From an uncultured Rhizobiaceae group bacterium (GTDB lineage Bacteria; Pseudomonadota; Alphaproteobacteria; Rhizobiales; Rhizobiaceae): 64,000 nt of DNA. The stretch covers positions 62,001-126,000 of the forward strand of contig CALHBJ010000001.1 in the NCBI GenBank assembly GCA_937930845.1, read 5' to 3'. A model generated the notes under the pieces. It had not been told where the DNA came from, made no database searches, and saw only the letters and a program-made list of their open reading frames with translations. How positions within the stretch are numbered: position 1 is the stretch's first letter; the number at the start of each line of letters is the position of its first letter. Shown here piece after piece: positions 1 through 8,587 of this stretch. A program made the translations under genes and the position numbers.

Positions 1-856
1 GATAACATCTGATTGGAAACACCAAACCATTGGAACGCGGCAGGCGGAAAAACGTCTGTAATTCGACGCGCAAATGCTGTTTTTTTCCTACATTTTCTGG
101 TGTCAGAGTTGTCTTTTGAATGCCCCATTTATGGTAGTTTTCGGGGCTCGTATCCAGCAGCGGATTGACGGTCATTGTCCAGTTTAGACGACGCGCTGGT
201 GCCCCTTGCTGGATGTTAAGCAGGAATTTCAACGCGCGGACAAAAATGCCTTTTTCATGGGCCAATGGCACAGGTGCATGCCATTCGAAAAAATTCATGC
301 CGATGTCAAAATCAAGCGACCAGTCCGCCTGAGTCGTGACCATTCCAGCGTCCATCCATAGATTATCTTCACGCTGATCCAGAACACAGAAATCGCCTTG
401 GGTTTGGCGCGTGATGTATTCCATCGGACCATAAGGCAGCGTGCTTGCATCCATAAACGTGAACTTGTCATCAATGCCCAGCGGTTTGTTGACCCAATGC
501 CATTTGTCGCCATCGCGTGTCAGTTGGAAAAGGTCCGGATAGTCCTTCGCCTTCTCAACCATAATGAGTTCGAGAAGATCCCACCCGTGAAGTTCCATGT
601 GAGGAAGCGACTGGCAGCGGAGCGGGTCTTCATCCAGCACCATGGCGCGGTCCGCCATTTCTGAAACATAGTGCTCATCCACGTCAAACGAGTTGTAATA
701 GACACTCCCTTCGCGAACCGGTGTGTGCGGCTCCATATTCACCGCATACATGTAGCTGTCTTTGTCGAAGGGAAATGGAAAACGCTTCATCGCCTCTGGC
801 GAATTGGAAAACGTGTAATCACCACGGAACGTTTCTTTCTTGAACTCGATACCCAT
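1..856 (-). CDS. dmmC: Dimethylamine monooxygenase haem-containing subunit (DUF3445), 3' end outside window
   Basis: This is the first 285 residues of a protein of the DUF3445 family (haem-dependent oxidative N-demethylase-like). I translated the reverse strand by hand: it starts M-G-I-E-F-K-K at 856 and stays open to base 1, so the C-terminus lies off the left edge. Family hallmarks are the segment F-F-E-W-H-A-P-V-P and, near the cut edge, L-R-V-E-L-Q-T-F-F-R-L-P. The ATG has GGAGA seven bases upstream, 9 bases after the dmmB stop. In Ruegeria pomeroyi dmmDABC encodes the oxygen-dependent enzyme that turns dimethylamine into methylamine plus formaldehyde. The order D-A-B-C here is the same, which is the basis for the subunit letter. 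Haem binding is family knowledge, not visible here. Confidence 0.85.
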   Translation of the reverse strand, partial: MGIEFKKETFRGDYTFSNSPEAMKRFPFPFDKDSYMYAVNMEPHTPVREGSVYYNSFDVDEHYVSEMADRAMVLDEDPLRCQSLPHMELHGWDLLELIMVEKAKDYPDLFQLTRDGDKWHWVNKPLGIDDKFTFMDASTLPYGPMEYITRQTQGDFCVLDQREDNLWMDAGMVTTQADWSLDFDIGMNFFEWHAPVPLAHEKGIFVRALKFLLNIQQGAPARRLNWTMTVNPLLDTSPENYHKWGIQKTTLTPENVGKKQHLRVELQTFFRLPRSNGLVFPIRCY

Positions 857-865
857 AGTTGTCTC

Positions 866-1828
866 CTAACGGTCCAAAACCAGCGTTTTGCCCACAAAGC
901 GGGATACGCAAGGCATAATTTTCTTGCCCGACTTATGTTCTTCTTCCTCAAGCCAATGGTCGTTGTGCACAAACTCACCGTCAGACTTGATGACGTTGGT
1001 TTCGCACATTCCGCACGCACCGCCGCGACACAGATAAGGCGCGTCCACACCCGCCTCCTCGATGGCTTCGAGCAGGCTTTGTTTTTCGCTCACATGAATG
1101 GTTTTTCCAGAAACGGCGAGTTCTACATCAAAAGGTTTGCCAGGCTCTGGCGCCAAAAACTCTTCATAGTGAATGCAGTTTTCCGGCCAACCTGCAGCGG
1201 TGGCTTGTGCAAGAACCCAATCAATCATGCCTTTTGGGCCGCATACATAAATATGCGTACCCAGCGGTTGGCCCGACAGAAGTCCTTCAACGTCGATCGC
1301 CTGATTTTGGTCGTCGTAGTAGACATGCACATTGTTGGGGAATTGCGAAGTCAACTCATCAACATATGAGCCCAGCGCAGGCGTGCGCACGGCGTAGTGC
1401 AGTTCAAAGTTGCCTTGATTGGCGGCAGACAATTGTTTAATTTGAGACAAAAATGGCGTGATGCCAATGCCGCCAGCAATCATCACATGCTTGCGCCCAC
1501 GCAAGTCCAGTGAGAACAAATTGACTGGATTGGAAATTACCATTTCCATTCCGGCTTTCACATGGTTGTGCAGGAACAGGGAACCGCCCCTGCCCTCATC
1601 ATCGCGACGCACCGAAATGGTATAAGCTGATCGATCCGTTGGGCTGCTCATCAAAGAGTAAGGGTTCAAACGGCGTGTTCCGTTGTCATCCATCTCCACA
1701 ACCGTGTGGGCCCCACCGGAGAAAGTCGGCATCAATTCGCCATCCGTCCGTTCAAAACGGAAGCGTTTCACCAAATCATTGACTTCAACAACGTCGGTGA
1801 CGCGCACATTCATCTTCGCCGCGCTCAT
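866..1828 (-). CDS. dmmB: Dimethylamine monooxygenase reductase subunit (flavin and 2Fe-2S)
   Basis: A 320-residue electron-transfer protein of the phthalate-dioxygenase-reductase type. The N-terminal third is a flavin-binding barrel (N-P-Y-S-L-M-S near residue 55). The middle is an NAD(P)H-binding fold with G-G-I-G-I-T-P-F. The C-terminal 85 residues are a plant-type ferredoxin with C-R-G-G-A-C-G-M-C and a final cysteine in M-P-C-V-S, the four ligands of a 2Fe-2S cluster. It should pass electrons from NAD(P)H to the haem subunit DmmC. Its ATG shares one base with the dmmA stop (TAATG), so the two are probably translationally coupled. The exact letter in dmmABC follows gene order and is less certain than the reductase role. 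Confidence 0.88.
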   Translation of the reverse strand: MSAAKMNVRVTDVVEVNDLVKRFRFERTDGELMPTFSGGAHTVVEMDDNGTRRLNPYSLMSSPTDRSAYTISVRRDDEGRGGSLFLHNHVKAGMEMVISNPVNLFSLDLRGRKHVMIAGGIGITPFLSQIKQLSAANQGNFELHYAVRTPALGSYVDELTSQFPNNVHVYYDDQNQAIDVEGLLSGQPLGTHIYVCGPKGMIDWVLAQATAAGWPENCIHYEEFLAPEPGKPFDVELAVSGKTIHVSEKQSLLEAIEEAGVDAPYLCRGGACGMCETNVIKSDGEFVHNDHWLEEEEHKSGKKIMPCVSRFVGKTLVLDR

Positions 1829-2436
1829 TATAAAATCTCCACTGGGTCTGGCACGTTGCCTGGATCTTCAGCGTCTATGCAGACCCCCTGAAATGCAGCC
1901 AACCTCCGTGAATAGTGATCTCGAACGAACAGGTTCAGTCCACAATGTGAGCAGACGAATGGGTCCGTGATCACGTCCTCAGTTATGCCTTTGCAGTGGA
2001 CGCACTGCATGCGGCGTGCTTTGGAACCGCGATGTTCGGTTTGGATCGATTGGAATGGATAGCCGACATTCATCGCTTCGCGTTGTGCTTGACCCATCAC
2101 CCCTTCACTGCCGGCAAGATAGATTTGCAACCCGTTGGAAGCATCACTCAATACCCGCCGGATGCGGGAGACAGCCGCCTCATAAGACGGTCCGGTATAG
2201 CACTGCTTGGCACCCAGACTTTCCAGCTTTGACACGTATTTTTCTTTCGTGTCCTTTGGTATGAAAATAATGTGGGCGCGGTCTAAAAAGCCATCATCAG
2301 CTTTTGCCACAACATCGAGTATGGCTTGACCGCCCTCTCCGTCAGCGATCAACAGGTGTGATGTTCCGTTGCGGGGTTCAAGTTCACCGTAAACCGGGCG
2401 ACTTATGATTGATTTTGGAAATTCAGTCTTTGCCAC
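1828..2436 (-). CDS. dmmA: Dimethylamine monooxygenase small subunit with C-terminal zinc ribbon
   Basis: A protein of about 202 residues. The first 130 form an alpha/beta domain reminiscent of a ferredoxin-NADP reductase NAD lobe (I-Y-L-A-G-S-E-G). The C-terminus carries a zinc ribbon, C-V-H-C-K-G followed about 13 residues later by C-S-H-C-G. This architecture fits the DmmA family, required with DmmB and DmmC for dimethylamine oxidation. An upstream ATG exists at 2463. I prefer the GTG at 2436 because AGGAGA lies about 9 bases before it, whereas the ATG has no ribosome site. It sits between dmmD (75 bases upstream) and dmmB (one-base overlap). What the zinc ribbon binds is unknown to me. 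Confidence 0.8.
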   Translation of the reverse strand: MAKTEFPKSIISRPVYGELEPRNGTSHLLIADGEGGQAILDVVAKADDGFLDRAHIIFIPKDTKEKYVSKLESLGAKQCYTGPSYEAAVSRIRRVLSDASNGLQIYLAGSEGVMGQAQREAMNVGYPFQSIQTEHRGSKARRMQCVHCKGITEDVITDPFVCSHCGLNLFVRDHYSRRLAAFQGVCIDAEDPGNVPDPVEIL

Positions 2437-2511
2437 GCGCGAAAGTCTCCTATCATCATGCAACTAAGGGTGCAGCGAAACGCGGCACCCTCAGATTGGT
2501 TCAAACCCGGC

Positions 2512-3660
2512 TCAGCCTTTGGCAGTGCGGATCGATTTATCGACATCATAGAACGGCATCTCTTCTGCGGTGGCTGCAAGCTCGGTGCCGTTGGGTTGTT
2601 TCACGGTCAGCTTGGTTCCAGGTTTCGCAGCACTTGGTGCGATGCGTGCGATTGCAACGCTGTATCCGTTCAACTCGGATGAGAGACCGTAGGTAATAAC
2701 GCCTATGTCCTTGCCGTCTTGCAGAACGCGAGCGTGCATTTCCATCTGTTCCATGCTGTCAGACAGTTTAACGCCGTAAATCTTGAAGCGCTCTTTGCCC
2801 TGTGCCGCGTAATGGTTCTCGGCACCAATGAAGCCCTCTTTGCCAGGCGAAACGGTGAAATCCAACCCAAGTTCCCAAAGCGTGTCACCACAAGGCTCAT
2901 CATCAAATGGGAAGGTCTCGGAATTGTCACCTGGATAGAAAAGCAAATAGCTTTCAATGCGCAACATATCGAGCGTGCTGAACTGCGTTGGGCGCACACC
3001 TTCTGCTTTGCCAGCTTCAAGAACACTGTCCCAGATATGGGGCGCGTCTTTTGCACGGCAGAAAATTTCGTATCCGCGTTCACCGGTATAACCCGTGCGA
3101 GAAATCATGACATCGCGGCCATAAAGGCGGGTTTGCATCAGACCAAAATAAGCGAGATCGCGAATGGCCGGAATTTCCTTGGCCAGGATGTCCACTGCCG
3201 CCGGTCCCTGCAGGGACATATCGTGCAGATCATCGTCAAAAATGACAGAACAGTTCTTAGCGGCTGCAACTGATGTCAATTGCTCCATACCGGTTCCGGT
3301 TCCATGAACCACAAGCCACGAGTTTACGGCAATGTGGTAGATGATGCAGTCATCGATGAATTTGCCCTGATCGTTCAATATGGAGGCGTAGACTGATCTG
3401 CCAGGGGCAATCTTTTCAACGTTGCGGGTTGTGACGCGGTCAATCACGTAGGCCGCATCTGCACCGACCACATGAACTTTCTTCAGACCCGATACGTCCA
3501 TCAGACCCGCTTTGGTGCGGATCGCTTCATAGTCGGCCTTCGCGCGCTCGGGAGTGTGGTCATAAAACCACGCGGTTCCCATGCCGTTCCAATCTTCCAG
3601 CTCGCCGCCGATTTCGGCATGACGGTGTGCCAGCGCTGACGTTCTCCATAAAATGGCCAT
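2512..3660 (-). CDS. dmmD: GcvT-like tetrahydrofolate-binding protein of the dimethylamine monooxygenase operon
   Basis: A 382-residue member of the aminomethyltransferase (glycine-cleavage T protein) family. Hallmarks are D-V-S-G-L-K-K-V near residue 65, L-Q-G-P near 145, S-R-T-G-Y-T-G-E-R-G-Y-E near 190 and a C-terminal barrel. In methylated-amine clusters this protein precedes dmmABC and is thought to trap formaldehyde on tetrahydrofolate as 5,10-methylene-THF; that role is inferred, not shown. The ATG at 3660 has GGGAGG six bases upstream; an in-frame start at 3684 lacks one. It is the first gene of the leftward operon dmmDABC and has a candidate operator at 3745-3761. It is distinct from a true gcvT: no gcvH or gcvP is nearby. 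Confidence 0.85.
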   Translation of the reverse strand: MAILWRTSALAHRHAEIGGELEDWNGMGTAWFYDHTPERAKADYEAIRTKAGLMDVSGLKKVHVVGADAAYVIDRVTTRNVEKIAPGRSVYASILNDQGKFIDDCIIYHIAVNSWLVVHGTGTGMEQLTSVAAAKNCSVIFDDDLHDMSLQGPAAVDILAKEIPAIRDLAYFGLMQTRLYGRDVMISRTGYTGERGYEIFCRAKDAPHIWDSVLEAGKAEGVRPTQFSTLDMLRIESYLLFYPGDNSETFPFDDEPCGDTLWELGLDFTVSPGKEGFIGAENHYAAQGKERFKIYGVKLSDSMEQMEMHARVLQDGKDIGVITYGLSSELNGYSVAIARIAPSAAKPGTKLTVKQPNGTELAATAEEMPFYDVDKSIRTAKG

Positions 3661-3744
3661 GTCAGACCTCCCTTTGACAATCAAAATTCCTCTTCAACAT
3701 ACAGAACGATGGAAGCTCAAAAATCAATACTGTGATGCAGATTT

Positions 3745-3761
3745 TTTTCCTGTGAGGCAAT
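3745..3761. promoter_or_regulatory. Candidate operator, copy B, upstream of dmmD
   Basis: TTTTCC-TGTGA-GGCAA followed by T. It shares a 15-base run (six T, then CCTGTGAGG) with the site before tmoX at 10068-10084. It lies 84 bases upstream of the dmmD ATG. No regulator is encoded nearby. Confidence 0.5.
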
Positions 3762-3771
3762 TTCTAACAAT

Positions 3772-3800
3772 AAAAAAAGGGCCACCAAATGGCAGCCCTT
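3772..3800 (-). terminator. Intrinsic terminator downstream of the 56-residue protein gene
   Basis: On the minus strand a 9-bp stem AGGGCTGCC / GGTGGCCCT (two G-U pairs) with a 4-base loop is followed by a run of seven T. It closes the amt operon before the dmmD promoter region. Confidence 0.85.
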
Positions 3801-3820
3801 CCCTAGTCATTTAACCGAAC

Positions 3821-3991
3821 CTAGCGTTCGGACTTGTCGTAACTTTCTTTTTCATGACGGCCGCCGATAATCAAAGCAGCCAGACACAAAACGATAGAGA
3901 CAACAAGCCAGAGCATTTCCGCTCCACCAAGGCCCGTATAATAGGCGCCTGCGACGCCCGTCCACGTGCCCGTATCAAAAGGTGCACCCAT
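3821..3991 (-). CDS. Small single-span membrane protein downstream of amt
   Basis: A 56-residue open frame read by hand: it begins M-G-A-P-F-D-T-G-T-W, has one hydrophobic segment (about residues 26-44, E-M-L-W-L-V-V-S-I-V then L-C-L-A-A-L-I-I) and ends with a charged tail H-E-K-E-S-Y-D-K-S-E-R. GGAGAA lies about 6 bases before the ATG. It starts 21 bases after the amt stop and ends 21 bases before the terminator stem, so it is almost certainly co-transcribed with amt. I do not recognise the family. An accessory or regulatory role for the transporter is only a guess from position. Confidence 0.7.
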   Translation of the reverse strand: MGAPFDTGTWTGVAGAYYTGLGGAEMLWLVVSIVLCLAALIIGGRHEKESYDKSER

Positions 3992-4012
3992 GATATTTCT
4001 CCTTTTTCTGTG

Positions 4013-5410
4013 TTATTCAGCAGCCACAGGTGAACCACCTGTCATGCCTTCAGGATAAGCGCGCGCTGGAACTTTGGTGATGTCCAGGCCTGCCACTTCA
4101 GCAGCCTCTGGTACACGCAACTTGCCCAGTGATTTGTAGATGAGCGAAATCAGATAGCCCGGTACAAATCCACAAAGCCCCATGACAATGCCGCCAAGCA
4201 ATTGGCCCATGAAGTTAATTGTCGCTGCACCATCAACGGCCAGCGCCGGGTAACCGCTTGCGAAAATTCCGCAGGCGATTACACCCCAGAAACCGAGAAC
4301 GCCGTGGACAGTTACCGCGCCAACCGCATCGTCAATGCCCATTTTCTCCAGCCACTTGGCTGCATATGGCATCATGCATGCACCGGCAAAACCGATCGCG
4401 AATGCCAGAGGTGGCCAATACAAATCAAGACCGGCAGCACATGAGATGATCCCGCCAAGGGCACCAGACATCATCCAGAACGGATCACGTGTCACCATCC
4501 ATGCACCAATGATTCCGCCAGCAAAGCCCATCAAAATATTGAAGGTCAGCGCTGAAAGCGTCAAAGGAGTACCGTAGATTGAGGTAAACTCGGTTGTTGA
4601 CCAAGACCAGGCTTCGCCCGGTGCAATAACGCAAGCCATGAGGAAGCCCCAGAAACCAGCGATAATCAACATCAATCCCATCAAAGTCATCGGCATTGAG
4701 TGGCCTGCAATGTGATTTGCAGAACCATCGGCATTGAACTTGCCAATACGCGGTCCAAGGTTGATCAAAACACCAAGAGCGAAGAAACCAGCAACCATGT
4801 GAACGACACCTGCAGCGCCAAAGTCATGGTAACCCCAGTTGGTCACCAACCAACCGTCAGCATGCCAGCCCCAGGCAGCGCCCAAGACCCATGCGAATGC
4901 ACCCAGTACAATTGCCAACACAATAAATGCATTCAACTGAATGCGCTCGATAACCGCGCCGGACATGATAGATGCCGTTGTTGCAGCAAAGAGAGTGAAG
5001 GCCCCCCAGAACACGCCGGTTGCGTTGTCCCCAAGGTTTGGCCCCATCGCTTCGCCAACAGGGCTTGCGGCGCCGACTGCATAGGCCCAACCCGATATTT
5101 CCTGCGGACCAACGCCCATAGTGATCCCTGCTGGAAAAGCCCAATAGCAGAACCAACCGAAGTAATAGAAAGTTGGCACAAGGAATGCGAAAGCCAATAT
5201 GTTCTTTATGCCTGAAGCCAGAACATTCTTGGAGCGGGATGCTCCCATTTCATAGGCCAAAAAGCCCACATGAATCAGAATCATCAGAGGAATTGTGATG
5301 TAATAAAACATTTCAGCAAAGGCTGTATTGCCTGTGCTGTTAGCTGCTTTTAAAGCTGCCAATTCCTTTGTTAGAGCTACAACTTGTTCTTCCACGATTG
5401 GTCTCCCCAT
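4013..5410 (-). CDS. amt: Ammonium transporter (Amt family) of the methylated-amine cluster
   Basis: A channel-like transporter of about 465 residues with eleven predicted hydrophobic segments. Family signatures are Y-H-D-F-G-A-A-G-V-V-H (the conserved Asp and first pore His) and T-V-H-G-V-L-G-F-W-G (second pore His). The pore Phe in T-L-F-A-A-T-T is kept. The protein has an unusual N-terminal helix before the first membrane span. The ATG at 5410 has no clear ribosome site; an in-frame TTG at 5440 has GGGAGAG just upstream and may be the true start. A TATAAT (-10 like) reads leftward at 5479-5484, with candidate operators just beyond. It likely recovers ammonium released from methylamine or takes up methylammonium; the sequence does not decide which. 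Confidence 0.9.
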   Translation of the reverse strand: MGRPIVEEQVVALTKELAALKAANSTGNTAFAEMFYYITIPLMILIHVGFLAYEMGASRSKNVLASGIKNILAFAFLVPTFYYFGWFCYWAFPAGITMGVGPQEISGWAYAVGAASPVGEAMGPNLGDNATGVFWGAFTLFAATTASIMSGAVIERIQLNAFIVLAIVLGAFAWVLGAAWGWHADGWLVTNWGYHDFGAAGVVHMVAGFFALGVLINLGPRIGKFNADGSANHIAGHSMPMTLMGLMLIIAGFWGFLMACVIAPGEAWSWSTTEFTSIYGTPLTLSALTFNILMGFAGGIIGAWMVTRDPFWMMSGALGGIISCAAGLDLYWPPLAFAIGFAGACMMPYAAKWLEKMGIDDAVGAVTVHGVLGFWGVIACGIFASGYPALAVDGAATINFMGQLLGGIVMGLCGFVPGYLISLIYKSLGKLRVPEAAEVAGLDITKVPARAYPEGMTGGSPVAAE

Positions 5411-5508
5411 CAATTTGAAATTGACGGTGGAAACCCACAATTTTCTCTCCCGGGCTCCCACCGGAATAGAAAGTAAGCATTATAATGACGGGCTTGACCA
5501 GCAAAAAA

Positions 5509-5525
5509 TTTGACTGTGAAGAAAA
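5509..5525. promoter_or_regulatory. Candidate operator, copy C, between amt and mgsA
   Basis: TTTGAC-TGTGA-AGAAAA, matching 14 of 17 positions of the tmoX site. It lies 78 bases before mgsA and 98 bases before the amt ATG, just upstream of the leftward TATAAT, so it could serve both divergent genes. Confidence 0.45.
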
Positions 5526-5528
5526 TTC

Positions 5529-5540
5529 GTTTCCTGACAG
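5529..5540. promoter_or_regulatory. Candidate operator half-site, copy D
   Basis: GTTTCCTGACAG, three bases after copy C. It keeps the TTTCCTG half of the palindrome and has lost the other half. It may be a second weak site for the divergent amt/mgsA promoters. Confidence 0.3.
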
Positions 5541-5603
5541 TTTACGCTCATATTTTTTGGTGGTAGCGTTTTTGGAAACTACGAGAAGTTCAGGACACAC
5601 ATT

Positions 5604-6500
5604 ATGTGCGGAATCGTCGGACTATTTTTAAAAGACAAATCGCTTGAACCTCAGTTGGGCTCAATGCTCACTGATATGCTGGTTACAATGACCGACCGTG
5701 GCCCCGACAGTGCGGGGATTGCGATTTATGGCAATGATGTGGACCAGAATTTCAAACTGACGGTACAGTCTGACCGGCCAGATGAGGACTTTGCCAATCT
5801 CGATAAGGAACTGGCAGATGCTATTGGTACGCCGGTTTCCATGCGGTTGAAAGATACCCATGCGGTGCTCGAGATGGACGCGGGAAAAACAAAATCCGCC
5901 CGCGCGGCTCTCAGGGAACTGCGCCCGTCCGTTCGGGTGATGAGTGTTGGCGATACTGTGGAAATCTACAAAGAAGTCGGCTTGCCAAAAGATGTGGCAG
6001 AGCGCTTTGATGTGCGCTCCATGTCGGGCAGCCACGGCATCGGCCACACACGCATGGCAACAGAATCCGCGATCACCACAATGGGTGCGCACCCGTTTTC
6101 CACCGGCTCTGACCAATGCCTGGTCCACAACGGGTCACTTTCAAATCACAACAGCCTTCGCCGGAAACTCAAACGCGAAGGCATGACGTTTGAAACGGAA
6201 AACGACACTGAGGTCGGTGCGGCCTACCTCACCTATAAGATGCAAAATGGCAGTAATCTTGGTGAAGCATTAGAATCCAGTCTTGAAGATTTGGACGGGT
6301 TTTTCACCTTTCTGGTTGGCACCAAAGATGGCTTCGGGGTCGTTCGTGATCCAATCGCATGTAAACCCGCTGTCATGGCTGAAACCGATCAATATGTGGC
6401 CTTTGGGTCTGAATATCGTGCACTGGTCAATTTGCCCGGCATCGAAGACGCCAAGGTCTGGGAACCAGAGCCTGCAACCGTTTACTTTTGGAGCCATTGA
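5604..6500 (+). CDS. mgsA: N-methylglutamate synthase subunit A (class II glutamine amidotransferase domain)
   Basis: A 298-residue protein beginning M-C-G-I-V-G, with the N-terminal nucleophile cysteine of class II glutamine amidotransferases. Further family motifs are D-R-G-P-D-S-A-G, G-H-T-R-M-A-T, H-N-G-S-L-S-N-H and E-N-D-T-E. It corresponds to the amidotransferase part of glutamate synthase, split into its own gene. In the N-methylglutamate pathway MgsABC converts gamma-glutamylmethylamide (or methylamine plus glutamate) into N-methylglutamate. It is the first gene of a rightward operon mgsABC-gmaS; its TGA is one base before the mgsB ATG. Confidence 0.92.
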   Translation: MCGIVGLFLKDKSLEPQLGSMLTDMLVTMTDRGPDSAGIAIYGNDVDQNFKLTVQSDRPDEDFANLDKELADAIGTPVSMRLKDTHAVLEMDAGKTKSARAALRELRPSVRVMSVGDTVEIYKEVGLPKDVAERFDVRSMSGSHGIGHTRMATESAITTMGAHPFSTGSDQCLVHNGSLSNHNSLRRKLKREGMTFETENDTEVGAAYLTYKMQNGSNLGEALESSLEDLDGFFTFLVGTKDGFGVVRDPIACKPAVMAETDQYVAFGSEYRALVNLPGIEDAKVWEPEPATVYFWSH

Positions 6501-6501
6501 A

Positions 6502-7185
6502 ATGCAGACCTTAGATATGGCGACAACGGAATTGCGTGAAGTGAACGCAACGCTGCAGTCACAAAAGGCGGACACCAATCAACGCGCCTGGGAAATTGTG
6601 AATCCAAAAGGCAGCCATGCAATTGCCTGCGGTTTGGACGGTCCAATCGAAGTCACCGTCCGTGGCTCTACAGGATATTACTGCGGTGGCATGAACAAAG
6701 AAGCGACGGTTCATATTGTTGGCTCTGCAGGCCCAGGCGTTGCAGAAAACATGATGTCCGGGACTGTGATCATCGATGGTGATGCCAGCCAATATGCCGG
6801 CGCAACAGGTCATGGCGGATTGCTCGTGATCAAGGGCAACGCTTCCTCACGATGTGGCATTTCCATGAAGGGGATCGATATCGTCGTACATGGAAACATC
6901 GGCCATATGTCTGCGTTTATGGCGCAGTCGGGCAATCTTGTTGTGCTTGGAGACGCGGGCGATGCTCTCGGCGACAGCTGTTATGAAGCGCGTTTCTTCG
7001 TTCGTGGAAAGGTCAAAAGCCTGGGCGCGGATTGCGAAGAGAAAGAAATGCGTCCTGAGCATATCGAAATCTTGAAAGACTTGCTTGAGCGCGCGGGCGC
7101 TGATGCCAAACCTGAAGAATTCACGCGCTATGGCTCCGCCCGAAAGCTCTATAATTTCAACATCGATAACGCTGCCGCGTATTGA
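6502..7185 (+). CDS. mgsB: N-methylglutamate synthase subunit B (GXGXG domain)
   Basis: A 227-residue protein made almost wholly of the right-handed beta-helix found at the C-terminus of glutamate synthase. Glycine-rich repeats are visible (R-G-S-T-G-Y-Y-C-G-G-M, G-H-G-G-L-L-V-I-K-G-N, I-V-V-H-G-N-I-G-H-M). The frame is open further upstream, but the ATG at 6502, one base after the mgsA stop, fits coupling and the usual family length. It should act as a structural partner of MgsA and MgsC in N-methylglutamate synthase in the cytoplasm. Confidence 0.9.
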   Translation: MQTLDMATTELREVNATLQSQKADTNQRAWEIVNPKGSHAIACGLDGPIEVTVRGSTGYYCGGMNKEATVHIVGSAGPGVAENMMSGTVIIDGDASQYAGATGHGGLLVIKGNASSRCGISMKGIDIVVHGNIGHMSAFMAQSGNLVVLGDAGDALGDSCYEARFFVRGKVKSLGADCEEKEMRPEHIEILKDLLERAGADAKPEEFTRYGSARKLYNFNIDNAAAY

Positions 7186-7209
7186 TCGGCTTGGGAAAGA
7201 ACTAATTCA

Positions 7210-8559
7210 ATGAATGATATGACCAAGCCTCCACTGGGTATTCCGCAGACCGCGCCAATCAAGTCGGCAACCTTTACAGATCCCATCAATGCTGAAATTC
7301 GGCGTGCGGCGGCAACTGGAATTTATGACATTCGCGGCGGTGGTGCGAAACGCAAAGTGCCACACTTTGATGATCTGCTGTTTCTTGGCGCGTCGATTTC
7401 CCGCTACCCTCTGGAAGGGTATCGCGAGAAGTGCGAAACGAAAGTCACTTTGGGCACACGTTTTGCGAAAAACCCCATCGAACTCGATATTCCAATTACC
7501 ATCGCAGGTATGAGTTTCGGTGCACTTTCTGGCCCCGCTAAAGAAGCGCTTGGCCGTGGAGCCAATGCTGCCGGAACATCAACGACCACTGGTGATGGCG
7601 GCATGACACCGGAAGAGCGTGGCCATTCATCCAAACTTGTCTATCAATACCTGCCATCCCGTTACGGCATGAACCCGGATGACTTGCGCAAAGCAGACGC
7701 CATTGAAGTCGTGGTTGGCCAGGGCGCGAAGCCAGGCGGCGGCGGCATGTTGCTGGGGCAAAAGATTTCGGACCGAGTTGCAGAAATGCGCAATCTGCCA
7801 AAAGGCATCGACCAGCGTTCCGCTTGTCGTCATCCGGATTGGACCGGGCCTGACGATCTTGAAATCAAGATTCTTGAATTGCGCGAAATTACGGGCTGGC
7901 GCGTTCCAATCTACATCAAAGTTGCCGGAGCGCGCCCTTACTATGATACCACGCTGGCGGTGAAAGCTGGTGCGGATGTTGTGGTACTCGATGGCATGCA
8001 GGGTGGCACGGCTGCAACCCAGGATGTGTTTATCGAAAATGTCGGTCAACCAACGCTTGCCTGTATTCGCCCTGCTGTTCAGGCTTTGCAAGACATGGGC
8101 ATGCACCGCAAAGTTCAGTTGATTGTTTCCGGTGGCATACGCACAGGGGCAGATGTGGCCAAAGCAATGGCACTTGGCGCAGATGCCGTTGCTATTGGTA
8201 CGGCAGCTTTGATTGCGCTTGGTGACAATGATCCGCGTTGGGAAGCTGAATACAATGCCCTGGGAACGACTGCTGGCGCCTATGACGATTGGCATGAAGG
8301 CAAAGACCCTGCTGGCATTACAACCCAAGATCCTGAGCTGATGGCGCGTTTTGATCCTATTGCTGGCGGTCGTCGTCTTTCAAATTACCTCAAAGTCATG
8401 ACCCTTGAAGCGCAGACAATTGCGCGAGCTTGCGGCAAAAACCACCTTCATAATCTCGAACCTGAGGATATGTGTGCCTTGACAGTTGAGGCCTCGGCTA
8501 TGTCCGGTGTCCCGCTGGCTGGCACAAATTGGGTGCCGGGCCGCGGCGGTGATTATTAA
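7210..8559 (+). CDS. mgsC: N-methylglutamate synthase subunit C (FMN-binding glutamate synthase domain)
   Basis: A 449-residue protein of the glutamate-synthase FMN-binding (TIM-barrel) family. Signatures are A-G-M-S-F-G-A-L-S, G-Q-G-A-K-P-G-G-G-G, I-K-V-A-G-A-R-P, D-G-M-Q-G-G-T-A-A-T and G-G-I-R-T-G-A-D-V. This is the catalytic subunit where the amino group transfer to the acceptor occurs. The start is 24 bases after mgsB; gmaS follows after 28 bases with GGGAGG before it. The three mgs genes plus gmaS form one transcription unit ended by a strong terminator. Confidence 0.9.
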   Translation: MNDMTKPPLGIPQTAPIKSATFTDPINAEIRRAAATGIYDIRGGGAKRKVPHFDDLLFLGASISRYPLEGYREKCETKVTLGTRFAKNPIELDIPITIAGMSFGALSGPAKEALGRGANAAGTSTTTGDGGMTPEERGHSSKLVYQYLPSRYGMNPDDLRKADAIEVVVGQGAKPGGGGMLLGQKISDRVAEMRNLPKGIDQRSACRHPDWTGPDDLEIKILELREITGWRVPIYIKVAGARPYYDTTLAVKAGADVVVLDGMQGGTAATQDVFIENVGQPTLACIRPAVQALQDMGMHRKVQLIVSGGIRTGADVAKAMALGADAVAIGTAALIALGDNDPRWEAEYNALGTTAGAYDDWHEGKDPAGITTQDPELMARFDPIAGGRRLSNYLKVMTLEAQTIARACGKNHLHNLEPEDMCALTVEASAMSGVPLAGTNWVPGRGGDY

Positions 8560-8587
8560 TCTAAGTCTCTTGGGAGGGAGCAAATAA

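Noticed and set aside
671-1369. 232-codon frame on the plus strand
   Set aside because: It is antisense to dmmC/dmmB, which carry clear domain motifs; the product has no recognisable features.
7627-8328. 233-codon frame on the minus strand
   Set aside because: Antisense to mgsC; no motif and no ribosome site.
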